From contig NZ_CACSJP010000004.1 of the NCBI RefSeq assembly GCF_902706095.1, positions 124,001 to 188,000 of the forward strand: DNA of 64,000 nt. The letters run 5' to 3'. The stretch's first letter is position 1; every line of letters begins with the position of its first letter. The DNA comes from Rhizobium sp. 18065 (GTDB lineage Bacteria; Pseudomonadota; Alphaproteobacteria; Rhizobiales; Rhizobiaceae). Below, in pieces: positions 54,806-62,201 of this stretch. Both the position numbers and the translations under genes were made by a program. The notes beneath the pieces were generated by a model, which searched no databases, had not been told where the DNA came from, and was given only the letters and a program-made list of their open reading frames with translations.

Positions 54806-55842
54806 GCAGACAGGTCCCGTGGTGCAGGCTTGCTGGAGTCTCTGAGAATAAGCTCGACCGGCCACAGTTCCTGTATCCCGACCGGGTCGCGGCCGGCCAG
54901 AATTTGCAGCAGCAGGTCGGCAATCCGGGTGCCGGCGGCGCGGATCGACGAGCGTGTCGTCGACAGGGACGGGGCCATGTTGTCGGCGGTCAGATACGGA
55001 AAGACGTCGTCATGGGCGATGACCGAAATATCCGTGCCGATACCAAGGTTCATCGCGCGTGCTGCCCGGTAGACGCCCAATGCCGTCATCATCGAGCCGG
55101 CGACGAAGGCTGTCGGCTGTGGCCGCTTTTCCAGCGCCGCCCTGGCAAGCCGGAAACCGACTTCATCGGTGAAATTTCCATGAGCAACAATGCCGGCGTC
55201 GTAAGGGATGTCCCTTGCCTGTAGCGCTGAACGATAACCAAGATCGCGATGGCGGGTGAAGGTCAGGCCTTCGTTCCCATTGATCAGGGCGATCCGCCGG
55301 TGGCCGAGATCCAGTAAATGGTCCGTGGCACGGCGAATGGCGCCTTCGTTATCGATGTCGAGCCACGCATGCGGTACGTCCGTCTGCGAGCGGCCATGAA
55401 CGATGAAGGGTATCTTCAACTGGTGCAGCAGTGCGATGCGCGGATCATCCGGTCGCGGAGAGTGGATGACAACCGCGTCGACCCTGCGGCTTTCAGCCAG
55501 GCGCTTGTATATCTGAAGCTCGTCACGGCTGTCCTGCTCGGCCATGGGCGTCACGAGAATGTCGATGTCTTCGCGGCCCAGTCGCTCCGCCATGCCGCTC
55601 ATGAATTCGGAGAACTGGTACTCTCCAGCCTGGCTCATCACCACGCCAATGGCACCGGCGCGCCCTGTCGCCAGACGCACGGCGTTGATGTTCGGCCGAT
55701 AACCCAACCGATTGGCCTCGTCCATGACACGTGCGCGCGTCACTTCGCTGACCTCCGGATAACCGCTCAATGCACGACTGACCGTGGTTTGAGACAGGCC
55801 AACCTTCAGGGCAAATTCCTTGAGCTTCATTGCCTTGTTCAT
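54802..55842 (-). CDS. LacI-family transcriptional repressor
   Basis: 346 aa regulator: LacI helix-turn-helix (KLKEFALKVGLSQTTVSRALSGYPEV, first 30 residues) and periplasmic-binding-protein-like sensor domain from about residue 65. ATG 55842 is chosen; ATG 55830 (MKLKEFA) is also plausible, while ATG 55881 would add 13 residues not typical of the family. Two GAAAG-N2-CTTTC palindromes lie 72-106 bases upstream, the usual operator form, suggesting autoregulation and control of the divergent ThuA gene. Confidence 0.9.
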   Translation of the reverse strand: MNKAMKLKEFALKVGLSQTTVSRALSGYPEVSEVTRARVMDEANRLGYRPNINAVRLATGRAGAIGVVMSQAGEYQFSEFMSGMAERLGREDIDILVTPMAEQDSRDELQIYKRLAESRRVDAVVIHSPRPDDPRIALLHQLKIPFIVHGRSQTDVPHAWLDIDNEGAIRRATDHLLDLGHRRIALINGNEGLTFTRHRDLGYRSALQARDIPYDAGIVAHGNFTDEVGFRLARAALEKRPQPTAFVAGSMMTALGVYRAARAMNLGIGTDISVIAHDDVFPYLTADNMAPSLSTTRSSIRAAGTRIADLLLQILAGRDPVGIQELWPVELILRDSSKPAPRDLSA

Positions 55843-55913
55843 CGCTTCGACGGATTGAAATTCCTGCAGCATGCATGGCAAGATTTTGCTGGATGGGCAA
55901 GACGATAGGGAGC

Positions 55914-55948
55914 GAAAGCGCTTTCAATATTTCGCGGAAAGTTCTTTC
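55914..55948. promoter_or_regulatory. Tandem LacI-type operators
   Basis: GAAAGCGCTTTC (55914-55925) is a perfect 12-bp palindrome with the CG centre typical of LacI/GalR operators. GAAAGTTCTTTC (55937-55948) matches it in 10 of 12 positions, centres 23 bp apart. The gap between LacI and ThuA starts is 311 bases; the rest of it (55949-56153) is comparatively AT-rich and shows no gene. Confidence 0.8.
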
Positions 55949-56153
55949 AAAAGGAGAATTGACCTGTCCGTTCTGATCTTGCTCCTGTCCATTCTAGACG
56001 GAAATGTCTTTTGACAAAGACTGGAAGTTTTGCCAGTTTGCGAGAACCAAAGCGGTTTCAAGTCATCGAGTCCATGGATCCGTTTGTGCGATGAGACATT
56101 GTAGAGGCCAGTCAGCGCCGCATAGTCGTGGCGTGTGAAAAGGGAGAGTTTGC

Positions 56154-56951
56154 GTGCCAATCAGAACGCCAATCAGAACGGTTGTCTGGGGTGAGAACAT
56201 CCATGAGCGGGAAAATGCCGTTGTCCGCAGTATTTATCCCGACGGGATGCATGCGACGATTGCGGCTGCCCTCAACGTCGACGGTGACATCGAGGCGACG
56301 ACCGCGACGCTGCAGGAACCGGAGCATGGTCTGCCGGTCGAGCGGCTGGCGGAGACGGATGTGCTGGTCTGGTGGGGACACAAGGCGCATGGCGATGTGT
56401 CCGACGAAATCGTCGAGCGGGTGGCCCGGCGCGTGTGGGAGGGCATGGGTCTGCTCGTGCTGCATTCGGGCCATTTTTCCAAGCCGTTCAAGCGCTTGAT
56501 GGGTACGCCCTGCGCCTTGAAATGGCGTGAGGCAGGCGAGCGCGAGCGTCTCTGGACCGTCAATCCTGGCCATCCGATCGCAGCCGGCATTCCGGAAAAC
56601 TTCGTGCTGGAAAACGAAGAGATGTATGGTGAGTTCTTTTCGGTGCCGGAGCCACTGGAAACGGTGTTCATCTCCTGGTTTGCGGGCGGCGAAGTCTTCC
56701 GGTCGGGCCTGACCTGGCGGCGCGGGGCCGGCAATATCTTCTACTTCCGCCCCGGTCATGAGACCTATCCGACCTATCATGATGCCAACGTGCAGCAGGT
56801 CATCCGCAATGGGGTGAAATGGGCCTATAATCCGATGCCGCGCTACGGTGCGGTGCATGATGCACCGAATGTGCCGGTCGAACATGCGCTGGAGCCGATC
56901 ACCGAACGCGGCCCCCGTCTGCATCAGGCCGGCGAGGAAGGTTACAAATGA
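56154..56951 (+). CDS. ThuA-domain protein
   Basis: 265 aa protein of the ThuA family (class-I glutamine-amidotransferase-like fold). Landmarks are [37 protein letters not shown] and [13 protein letters not shown]. In Sinorhizobium ThuA works with ThuB in trehalose/disaccharide use; the reaction is related to 3-keto-sugar metabolism. GTG 56154 follows GGGAGAG. The N-terminus contains a 12-base tandem duplication (PIRTPIRT). It is coupled (ATGA) to the dehydrogenase gene. Confidence 0.9.
   Translation: MPIRTPIRTVVWGENIHERENAVVRSIYPDGMHATIAAALNVDGDIEATTATLQEPEHGLPVERLAETDVLVWWGHKAHGDVSDEIVERVARRVWEGMGLLVLHSGHFSKPFKRLMGTPCALKWREAGERERLWTVNPGHPIAAGIPENFVLENEEMYGEFFSVPEPLETVFISWFAGGEVFRSGLTWRRGAGNIFYFRPGHETYPTYHDANVQQVIRNGVKWAYNPMPRYGAVHDAPNVPVEHALEPITERGPRLHQAGEEGYK
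56157..56180 (+). repeat. 12-bp tandem duplication at the ThuA N-terminus
   Basis: CCAATCAGAACG is present twice head to tail directly after the GTG start, giving an in-frame PIRT-PIRT. Removing one copy leaves the N-terminus that ThuA homologues usually have (one short stretch before V-V-W). Confidence 0.9.
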
Positions 56952-58006
56952 CGAAGCCGATCCGTCTTCTGGTGCTTGGCACCGGTGGCATGGCCAATAC
57001 CCATGTGATGCATTTCTCGACCATCAGCGATGTTCAGATTGTCGCTGCGGTGGATCTGGATATCGCCACGGTTCGCGCCTTCGCCACGCGTCACGGCATA
57101 CCCAATACGTTCACGTCCCTGGAGGAGGCGATCGCCTGGGGCGAGTTCGATGCGGTGACCAATGTCACCCCTGATCGCATCCACTATCCGACGACGCTAC
57201 AGCTTCTGGCGGCGGGCAAGCATGTGATGTGTGAAAAGCCGCTTGCCGAAAACTATGCCAAGGCGGATGAAATGGCGAGGGCTGCCGAGACGTCAGGTCT
57301 GGTCAATATGGTCAACCTGACCTACCGCAATGTGGCGGAGGTTCAGAAGGCGCGGCAGATGGTGATCGGTGGCGAGATCGGCCAGGTTCGCCATATCGAG
57401 GCCTCCTATCTGCAGAGCTGGCTGGTGTCCAAGGCCTGGGGCGACTGGGCGACGGAGAGCCAATGGCTGTGGCGGCTGTCGACGAAGCATGGCTCGAACG
57501 GCGTGCTTGGCGATGTCGGCATTCATATCCTCGACTTCGCAGGATTTGGCGCCGCGACCGATATCGATCACATCTTCGCGCGGCTGAAGACCTTCGAAAA
57601 GGCGCCGGGCAACAAGATCGGCGAATATGACCTCGACGCCAATGACAGTTTCACCATGACGACCGAATTCACCAATGGCGCGATGGGTGTGATCCATGCC
57701 AGCCGCTGGGCGACCGGGCATCTGAACGAACTGCGGCTCAGGGTGCATGGCGACAAGGGTGCGTTGGAAGTGATCCACACGCCGGAAGGTTCCTCGCTTC
57801 GGGCCTGCCTGCAGGATGATGTTGAAACGGCAGTCTGGCGCGAGATCGAAGTCGATCCAGTCGAGACGAACTACCAGAAGTTCATCACCGCGATTCAGAC
57901 GCGCAACAATCTCCAGGAGCCCGGTTTTCGCCATGCCGCCGAGCTGCAAAAGGTCCTCGATCTTGCGATGCTCACGGAAGTCGAACGGCGCGAAATGGCG
58001 GTCTGA
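56948..58006 (+). CDS. Gfo/Idh/MocA-family oxidoreductase (ThuB-like)
   Basis: 352 aa NAD(P)-dependent dehydrogenase. Rossmann motif [14 protein letters not shown] near residue 10, catalytic-lysine motif CEKPLAEN near residue 94, and [10 protein letters not shown] in the C-terminal domain. It oxidises a sugar, sugar alcohol or 3-keto sugar. Its ATG overlaps the ThuA stop, the same order as thuAB, but this may be a paralogous pair rather than the trehalose genes. A bidirectional-looking hairpin follows. Confidence 0.88.
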   Translation: MTKPIRLLVLGTGGMANTHVMHFSTISDVQIVAAVDLDIATVRAFATRHGIPNTFTSLEEAIAWGEFDAVTNVTPDRIHYPTTLQLLAAGKHVMCEKPLAENYAKADEMARAAETSGLVNMVNLTYRNVAEVQKARQMVIGGEIGQVRHIEASYLQSWLVSKAWGDWATESQWLWRLSTKHGSNGVLGDVGIHILDFAGFGAATDIDHIFARLKTFEKAPGNKIGEYDLDANDSFTMTTEFTNGAMGVIHASRWATGHLNELRLRVHGDKGALEVIHTPEGSSLRACLQDDVETAVWREIEVDPVETNYQKFITAIQTRNNLQEPGFRHAAELQKVLDLAMLTEVERREMAV

Positions 58007-58033
58007 TCGTCTGACGCCAACCAAACAACAAAA

Positions 58034-58063
58034 CGCCGCCCGAGGAGGTTCGGGCGGCGCTTC
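58034..58063 (+). terminator. Terminator between the ThuB-like gene and iolG (convergent)
   Basis: CGCCGCCCGA pairs perfectly with TCGGGCGGCG (58034-58043, 58050-58059) and is followed by CTTCTGTTT. Outer CCAAACA (58021-58027) and TGTTTGG (58064-58070) extend the symmetry, so it may work in both directions for the convergent genes. Confidence 0.82.
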
Positions 58064-58111
58064 TGTTTGGTGCGGTCACGATGACTGCGCCAAATTTCCC
58101 GATATGTCAGA

Positions 58112-59107
58112 TCAGTATGCGACCTTGATTGCGGTACCTTCCTTGGCGGCCTTGATGGCAGCGTCAGCCAGCGCCAGCGCGATCAAGCCGTCTTCTGCCG
58201 AGGGCGACATCGCCGTTCCCTGCTCGAGACTGTCGATGAAGGCCGAGATCTCGGCGGCATAGGCGGCGGTGTAGCGGGTCATGAAGAAGTCGTGCAGCGG
58301 CGGGCGGGTGTAACCGTCCTTGTTGGCGACTTCGATCGAGACCGGGCGCTGGTTTTCGGCAGACACCGAACCCAGCGAACCATGAACTTCGATGCGCTGG
58401 TCGTAGCCGTAGGATGCGCGGCGGGAATTGGAGATGATCGCCTGGCGGCCGGTCTTGGTCGTCAGGATCAGCGAGGCGCTGTCATAATCGCCGAGTTCGC
58501 CGATCTTCGGATCGACCAGTACGGAAGCCGAGGCCATGACGGTGTCGATTTCTTCGCCGAGCAGGAAGCGGGCCATGTCGAAGTCGTGAATGGTCATGTC
58601 GCGGAAGATGCCGCCGGAGACCTTGATGTATTCGGCCGGCGGTGCGCCCGGATCGCGGCTGGTGATCGTCACCATCTCGACCTTGCCGATCGAGCCCTTG
58701 TCGATCTCCTTGCGCACGGCCTGGAAATGCGGATCGAAGCGGCGGTTGAAGCCGAGCATGACCTTGCCGCCGACGGTGCGCACGGTTTCCAGGCAAGCCT
58801 TGGCCCGGGCGACGTCCAGATCGATCGGCTTTTCGCAGAAGATCGCCTTGCCGGCCTTGGCGAAGCGCTCGATCAGATCGGCATGGGTGTTGGTCGGCGT
58901 GCAGATGATGACTGCGTCGATGTCCTTGTCCGCCTCGATTTCCTCGATCGTCTTCACCTCGCAGCCGGTCTGGGTTGCGATGGCATTGGCGGCATCGGCA
59001 AACGCGTCGGCGACAGCTACCAGCTTGGCGCGCTTGTCTTCCGCGATGGCTTTCGCATGTACCTTGCCGATGCGGCCGGCGCCCAGAAGGGCCAATCTCG
59101 TGACCAT
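58112..59107 (-). CDS. iolG: Inositol 2-dehydrogenase
   Basis: 331 aa Gfo/Idh/MocA-type enzyme oxidising myo-inositol to 2-keto-myo-inositol. Rossmann motif LGAGRIGKVHAKAI, EKP motif with Lys93, and GGIFRDMTIHDFDMARFLLGEE with the Asp/His active-site pair are typical of IolG. ATG 59107 follows GGGAGGAAATGAC; the long open frame upstream extends into the divergent iolR gene and is not real. It is divergent from iolR with a dyad in between. Confidence 0.94.
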   Translation of the reverse strand: MVTRLALLGAGRIGKVHAKAIAEDKRAKLVAVADAFADAANAIATQTGCEVKTIEEIEADKDIDAVIICTPTNTHADLIERFAKAGKAIFCEKPIDLDVARAKACLETVRTVGGKVMLGFNRRFDPHFQAVRKEIDKGSIGKVEMVTITSRDPGAPPAEYIKVSGGIFRDMTIHDFDMARFLLGEEIDTVMASASVLVDPKIGELGDYDSASLILTTKTGRQAIISNSRRASYGYDQRIEVHGSLGSVSAENQRPVSIEVANKDGYTRPPLHDFFMTRYTAAYAAEISAFIDSLEQGTAMSPSAEDGLIALALADAAIKAAKEGTAIKVAY

Positions 59108-59228
59108 GTCATTTCCTCCCATGCTCGCTCTGCCGAGTTCCATCGGCGGCGGCGTCGTTGTTGCAGCGGACCCGACTTTCGGCAGGGGCCATCCCCGTGG
59201 CTGGTCCCGACGTTCATCTCCTCGATGA

Positions 59229-59266
59229 ATATTCCAGATCCGTATTTGGAATATACGTTCTATTTT
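59229..59266. promoter_or_regulatory. Candidate IolR operator in the iolG/iolR gap
   Basis: ATATTCCA (59229-59236) and TGGAATAT (59247-59254) form a perfect 8-bp inverted repeat. The right arm begins GGAATATACGTTCTATTTT (59248-59266), which recurs with 16 of 19 matches, on the opposite strand, upstream of iolC at 60158-60176. Shared placement at both iol promoters supports an IolR site. Confidence 0.68.
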
Positions 59267-59317
59267 GCTAGATTGTGATACGGTTTGTGTCAAGCGTGGT
59301 TCGTGGAAAGGATGTGA

Positions 59318-60136
59318 ATGGAAGAGATCGGCGGGCCGGTATCGGTGAAGGCGTTCGAGGAGCGGTTGCTGGAGGTATCCGGCAGTCTGCCGAAGCGGCT
59401 TCGGCAATGTGCAGATTATGTCGCGGCCAATCAGGATCGCATTGCTGTCTCGACGGTCGCAGAGATGGCGGAAGGGGCGGGCGTTCAGCCCTCGGCCTTC
59501 ATGCGCTTCTGCCAGATCATGGGTTTTTCCGGGTTTTCCGAAATGCAGCGGCTGTTTCGCGACAGCTTTGTCGGCGGCTGGCCGGACTATTCGACGCGGC
59601 TCGATCACCTGCGGGAAAAGGCCGAAGGTAGCCCCTCGGCATTGCTCGCCGAATTCGTCGAGGCGGGGCGACTGTCGCTGGAAAATCTGCTGAAAACCGT
59701 TGATCCGCAGGCGCTGGACAAGGCTGTCGCAACGCTTTCCTCCGCGCATATGATCCATATCGTCGGCCTGCGGCGATCCTTCCCGGTGGCAAGCTACATG
59801 GCCTATGCCTTCGAGAAGATGGGTGTTCCTGCGATGTTGCACAGCGTGGTCGGGCGTCTGGAAAATCATCATGCGATCCGAGATGGCGATGCGCTGCTGG
59901 CGATCACCTTTGCCCCCTATTCGGCCGAGACGATCGACCTGGTCGAGCAGGTCTGCGGGCGCGGCATTCCGGTGGTTGCGGTCACGGACACGGCGGTCAG
60001 TCCTCTGCGCCGGTTCGATGCGATTGCGCTCTCGGTTTCCGAGGTCGATTTCGGTGCCTTCCGCTCACTGTCTGCCACGCTATGTCTGGCAATCACGCTG
60101 TCCGTCGCTGTCGGGACGGCGCGACAAGATGGCTGA
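59318..60136 (+). CDS. iolR: RpiR-family repressor of inositol genes
   Basis: 272 aa regulator with RpiR helix-turn-helix (about residues 8-85, 'STVAEMAEGAGVQPSAFMRFCQIMGFSGFSEMQ') and SIS domain (about 120-255). In Sinorhizobium and related bacteria an RpiR-type IolR represses the iol genes until an inositol-pathway intermediate binds. It is divergent from iolG and 136 bases upstream of iolC-DUF2090. The iolR symbol rests on family and context. Confidence 0.9.
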   Translation: MEEIGGPVSVKAFEERLLEVSGSLPKRLRQCADYVAANQDRIAVSTVAEMAEGAGVQPSAFMRFCQIMGFSGFSEMQRLFRDSFVGGWPDYSTRLDHLREKAEGSPSALLAEFVEAGRLSLENLLKTVDPQALDKAVATLSSAHMIHIVGLRRSFPVASYMAYAFEKMGVPAMLHSVVGRLENHHAIRDGDALLAITFAPYSAETIDLVEQVCGRGIPVVAVTDTAVSPLRRFDAIALSVSEVDFGAFRSLSATLCLAITLSVAVGTARQDG

Positions 60137-60157
60137 ATATTTGTGTTGAAAGGTCTA

Positions 60158-60176
60158 AAAATAGAATTTATAGTCC
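60158..60176 (-). promoter_or_regulatory. Second candidate IolR site, upstream of iolC
   Basis: On the minus strand this reads GGACTATAAATTCTATTTT, matching the iolG/iolR-gap motif in 16 of 19 positions. It begins 21 bases after the iolR stop and ends 97 bases before the iolC start, so iolCD have their own regulated promoter in addition to any read-through from iolR. Confidence 0.6.
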
Positions 60177-60272
60177 ATTTCGGAAGAGGATCTTGATCGA
60201 CATTCCATTCGAATGCGATCGGCAGCGGCAGGCGAGGCTTCGAGACCTCGCGACCGTCAGGGAGGTTTCAGC

Positions 60273-62201
60273 GTGGCATCACTCGATCTCATCACGATCG
60301 GCCGATCATCCGTGGATTTGTACGGCGCCCAGGTGGGTGGGCGGCTGGAAGACATGGCCTCGTTCAACAAGTATATCGGCGGTTCTCCGACCAATATCGC
60401 TGCCGGCACGGCTCGGCTCGGCTTGAAGTCGGGCCTGATCACCCGGGTCGGCAATGAACATATGGGCCGGTTCATCCGCGAGCAGTTGGTGCGCGAGGGG
60501 GTCGATGTGCGCGGCGTGGTCACCGATCCGGAACGGCTGACGGCGCTTGTTCTTCTGGGCATCCGAGACGAACACCAGTTCCCGCTGATCTTCTACCGCG
60601 AAAACTGTGCCGACATGGCGCTGAGCGAAGACGATATCGATCCTGATTTCGTTTCAGAGTCGCGTTGTGTCTGCGTCACGGGAACGCATCTGTCCAATCC
60701 GCGCACCGAACAGGCCGTGCTGAAGGCGCTGGAGATTGCTCGCCAGCATGGCGGTCTGACCGCGCTTGATATCGATTATCGTCCCAATCTCTGGGGTCTC
60801 GCCGGGCATGGCGACGGCGAGAGCCGTTTTGTCGAATCCGCCAAAGTCACGGCCAAGCTGCAGTCGACCCTGCATCTGTTCAACCTGATCGTCGGCACGG
60901 AAGAGGAGTTCCACATTGCCGGCGGCTCGACCGATACGATCGAGGCGCTGAGGGCCGTTCGCCAGGTCTCGCCCGCCACCCTGGTCTGCAAGCGCGGACC
61001 GATGGGCGCAGTCGTGTTCGAGGATGCCATTCCCGACAGTCTCGACGAGGGGCAGACCGGAGAAGGTTTCCCGATCGAGGTGTTCAATGTGCTTGGCGCC
61101 GGCGACGGCTTCATGTCCGGCCTGCTCAAGGGCTGGCTGACTGGCGAAGACTGGCCGACATCGCTGAAGTTCGCCAATGCCTGCGGCGCCTTCGCCGTCT
61201 CCCGCCATGGCTGCACGCCGGCCTATCCGAGCTGGGAAGAGCTGCAGTATTTCTTCAAGACCGGCATTCAGAACAAGGCGCTGCGCAAGGACAAGGCGCT
61301 GGAACAGGTGCATTGGTCGACCAACCGCAAGGGCGACTGGTCGACAATGCGGGTGTTTGCCTTCGACCATCGCATGCAGCTTGAAACCATGGCGAAGGAA
61401 GCCGGTGTTACCGACGGCCGGATCGGTGAGTTCAAGAAGCTTTGCCTGAAAGCTGCGTTGAACGTTTCGGGCAGCAAGCCCGGCTATGGCATTCTCTGCG
61501 ACAGCCGCGTCGGTCGCGATGCGCTTTATGCCGCCAGCGGAACAGGTCTGTGGATCGGCCGTCCGGTCGAATGGCCGGGTTCGCGACCTCTGACACTTGA
61601 GCCGGAGATCGGTCCCGATTTCGGTGGGCTCAACGAATGGCCGGTCGAAAATGTCGTCAAGGTCCTGTGCTTCTATCACCCCGACGATACGGCCGAGATG
61701 AAGGCCGAGCAGGAGCAGACGGTCATCCGCCTCTTCCACGCCGCGCGGCGCAACAATCTGGAATTCCTGCTTGAGATCATTCCATCGAAGGTCGGACCGG
61801 TCGATGACCATACGGCTGCCACGATCATCGAGCGTTTCTATGAAATCGGTGTCTATCCGGACTGGTGGAAGCTGGAGCCGATGAAGACCAAGGCATCCTG
61901 GGCCAATGCCTGTGCGGCCATCGAACACAACGATGCCTATACGCGCGGTATCGTCGTGCTCGGGCTCGATGCACCGCAGGCGGAACTGGAGGAGAGTTTC
62001 GCGCTGGCGGCCGGGTTCGATCTGGTCAAGGGCTTTGCCGTTGGCCGGACGATCTTCGGCGATGCCGCGCGCAAGTGGTTGTCGGGCGCGATCAGCGACG
62101 GCGAAGCAGTGGAGGATATGGTGCAGCGCTATCGCAGTCTCTGTGAGATCTGGGACAAGGCTCGCAACGGAGCAGGCGCGGCCAAGGGAGAGACGGCATG
62201 A
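60273..62201 (+). CDS. iolC: 5-dehydro-2-deoxygluconokinase fused to DUF2090 aldolase-like domain
   Basis: 642 aa fusion. The N-terminal PfkB kinase (about 1-325; GAGDGFMSGLLKGW) phosphorylates 5-dehydro-2-deoxygluconate. The C-terminal DUF2090 domain (about 330-640; 'RVFAFDHRMQLE') is a TIM-barrel aldolase-like domain thought to supply the following cleavage step (IolJ-type). GTG 60273 is the start, with AGGGAGG eight bases upstream; the earlier in-frame ATG lies in the promoter region. Such fusions are common in rhizobia. It overlaps iolD as ATGA. Confidence 0.94.
   Translation: MASLDLITIGRSSVDLYGAQVGGRLEDMASFNKYIGGSPTNIAAGTARLGLKSGLITRVGNEHMGRFIREQLVREGVDVRGVVTDPERLTALVLLGIRDEHQFPLIFYRENCADMALSEDDIDPDFVSESRCVCVTGTHLSNPRTEQAVLKALEIARQHGGLTALDIDYRPNLWGLAGHGDGESRFVESAKVTAKLQSTLHLFNLIVGTEEEFHIAGGSTDTIEALRAVRQVSPATLVCKRGPMGAVVFEDAIPDSLDEGQTGEGFPIEVFNVLGAGDGFMSGLLKGWLTGEDWPTSLKFANACGAFAVSRHGCTPAYPSWEELQYFFKTGIQNKALRKDKALEQVHWSTNRKGDWSTMRVFAFDHRMQLETMAKEAGVTDGRIGEFKKLCLKAALNVSGSKPGYGILCDSRVGRDALYAASGTGLWIGRPVEWPGSRPLTLEPEIGPDFGGLNEWPVENVVKVLCFYHPDDTAEMKAEQEQTVIRLFHAARRNNLEFLLEIIPSKVGPVDDHTAATIIERFYEIGVYPDWWKLEPMKTKASWANACAAIEHNDAYTRGIVVLGLDAPQAELEESFALAAGFDLVKGFAVGRTIFGDAARKWLSGAISDGEAVEDMVQRYRSLCEIWDKARNGAGAAKGETA

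Noticed and set aside
55924-56160. 78-codon minus-strand frame in the LacI/ThuA gap
   Set aside because: TTG start without ribosome site, end overlaps the LacI operators, no recognisable sequence.
58112-59872. Extended 586-codon version of iolG
   Set aside because: The extension is antisense to iolR; ATG 59107 has a strong ribosome site and the Rossmann motif starts there.
60654-61928. 424-codon open frame antisense to iolC
   Set aside because: Shadow of iolC-DUF2090; same for the long antisense frame at 62696-63781 opposite iolD.
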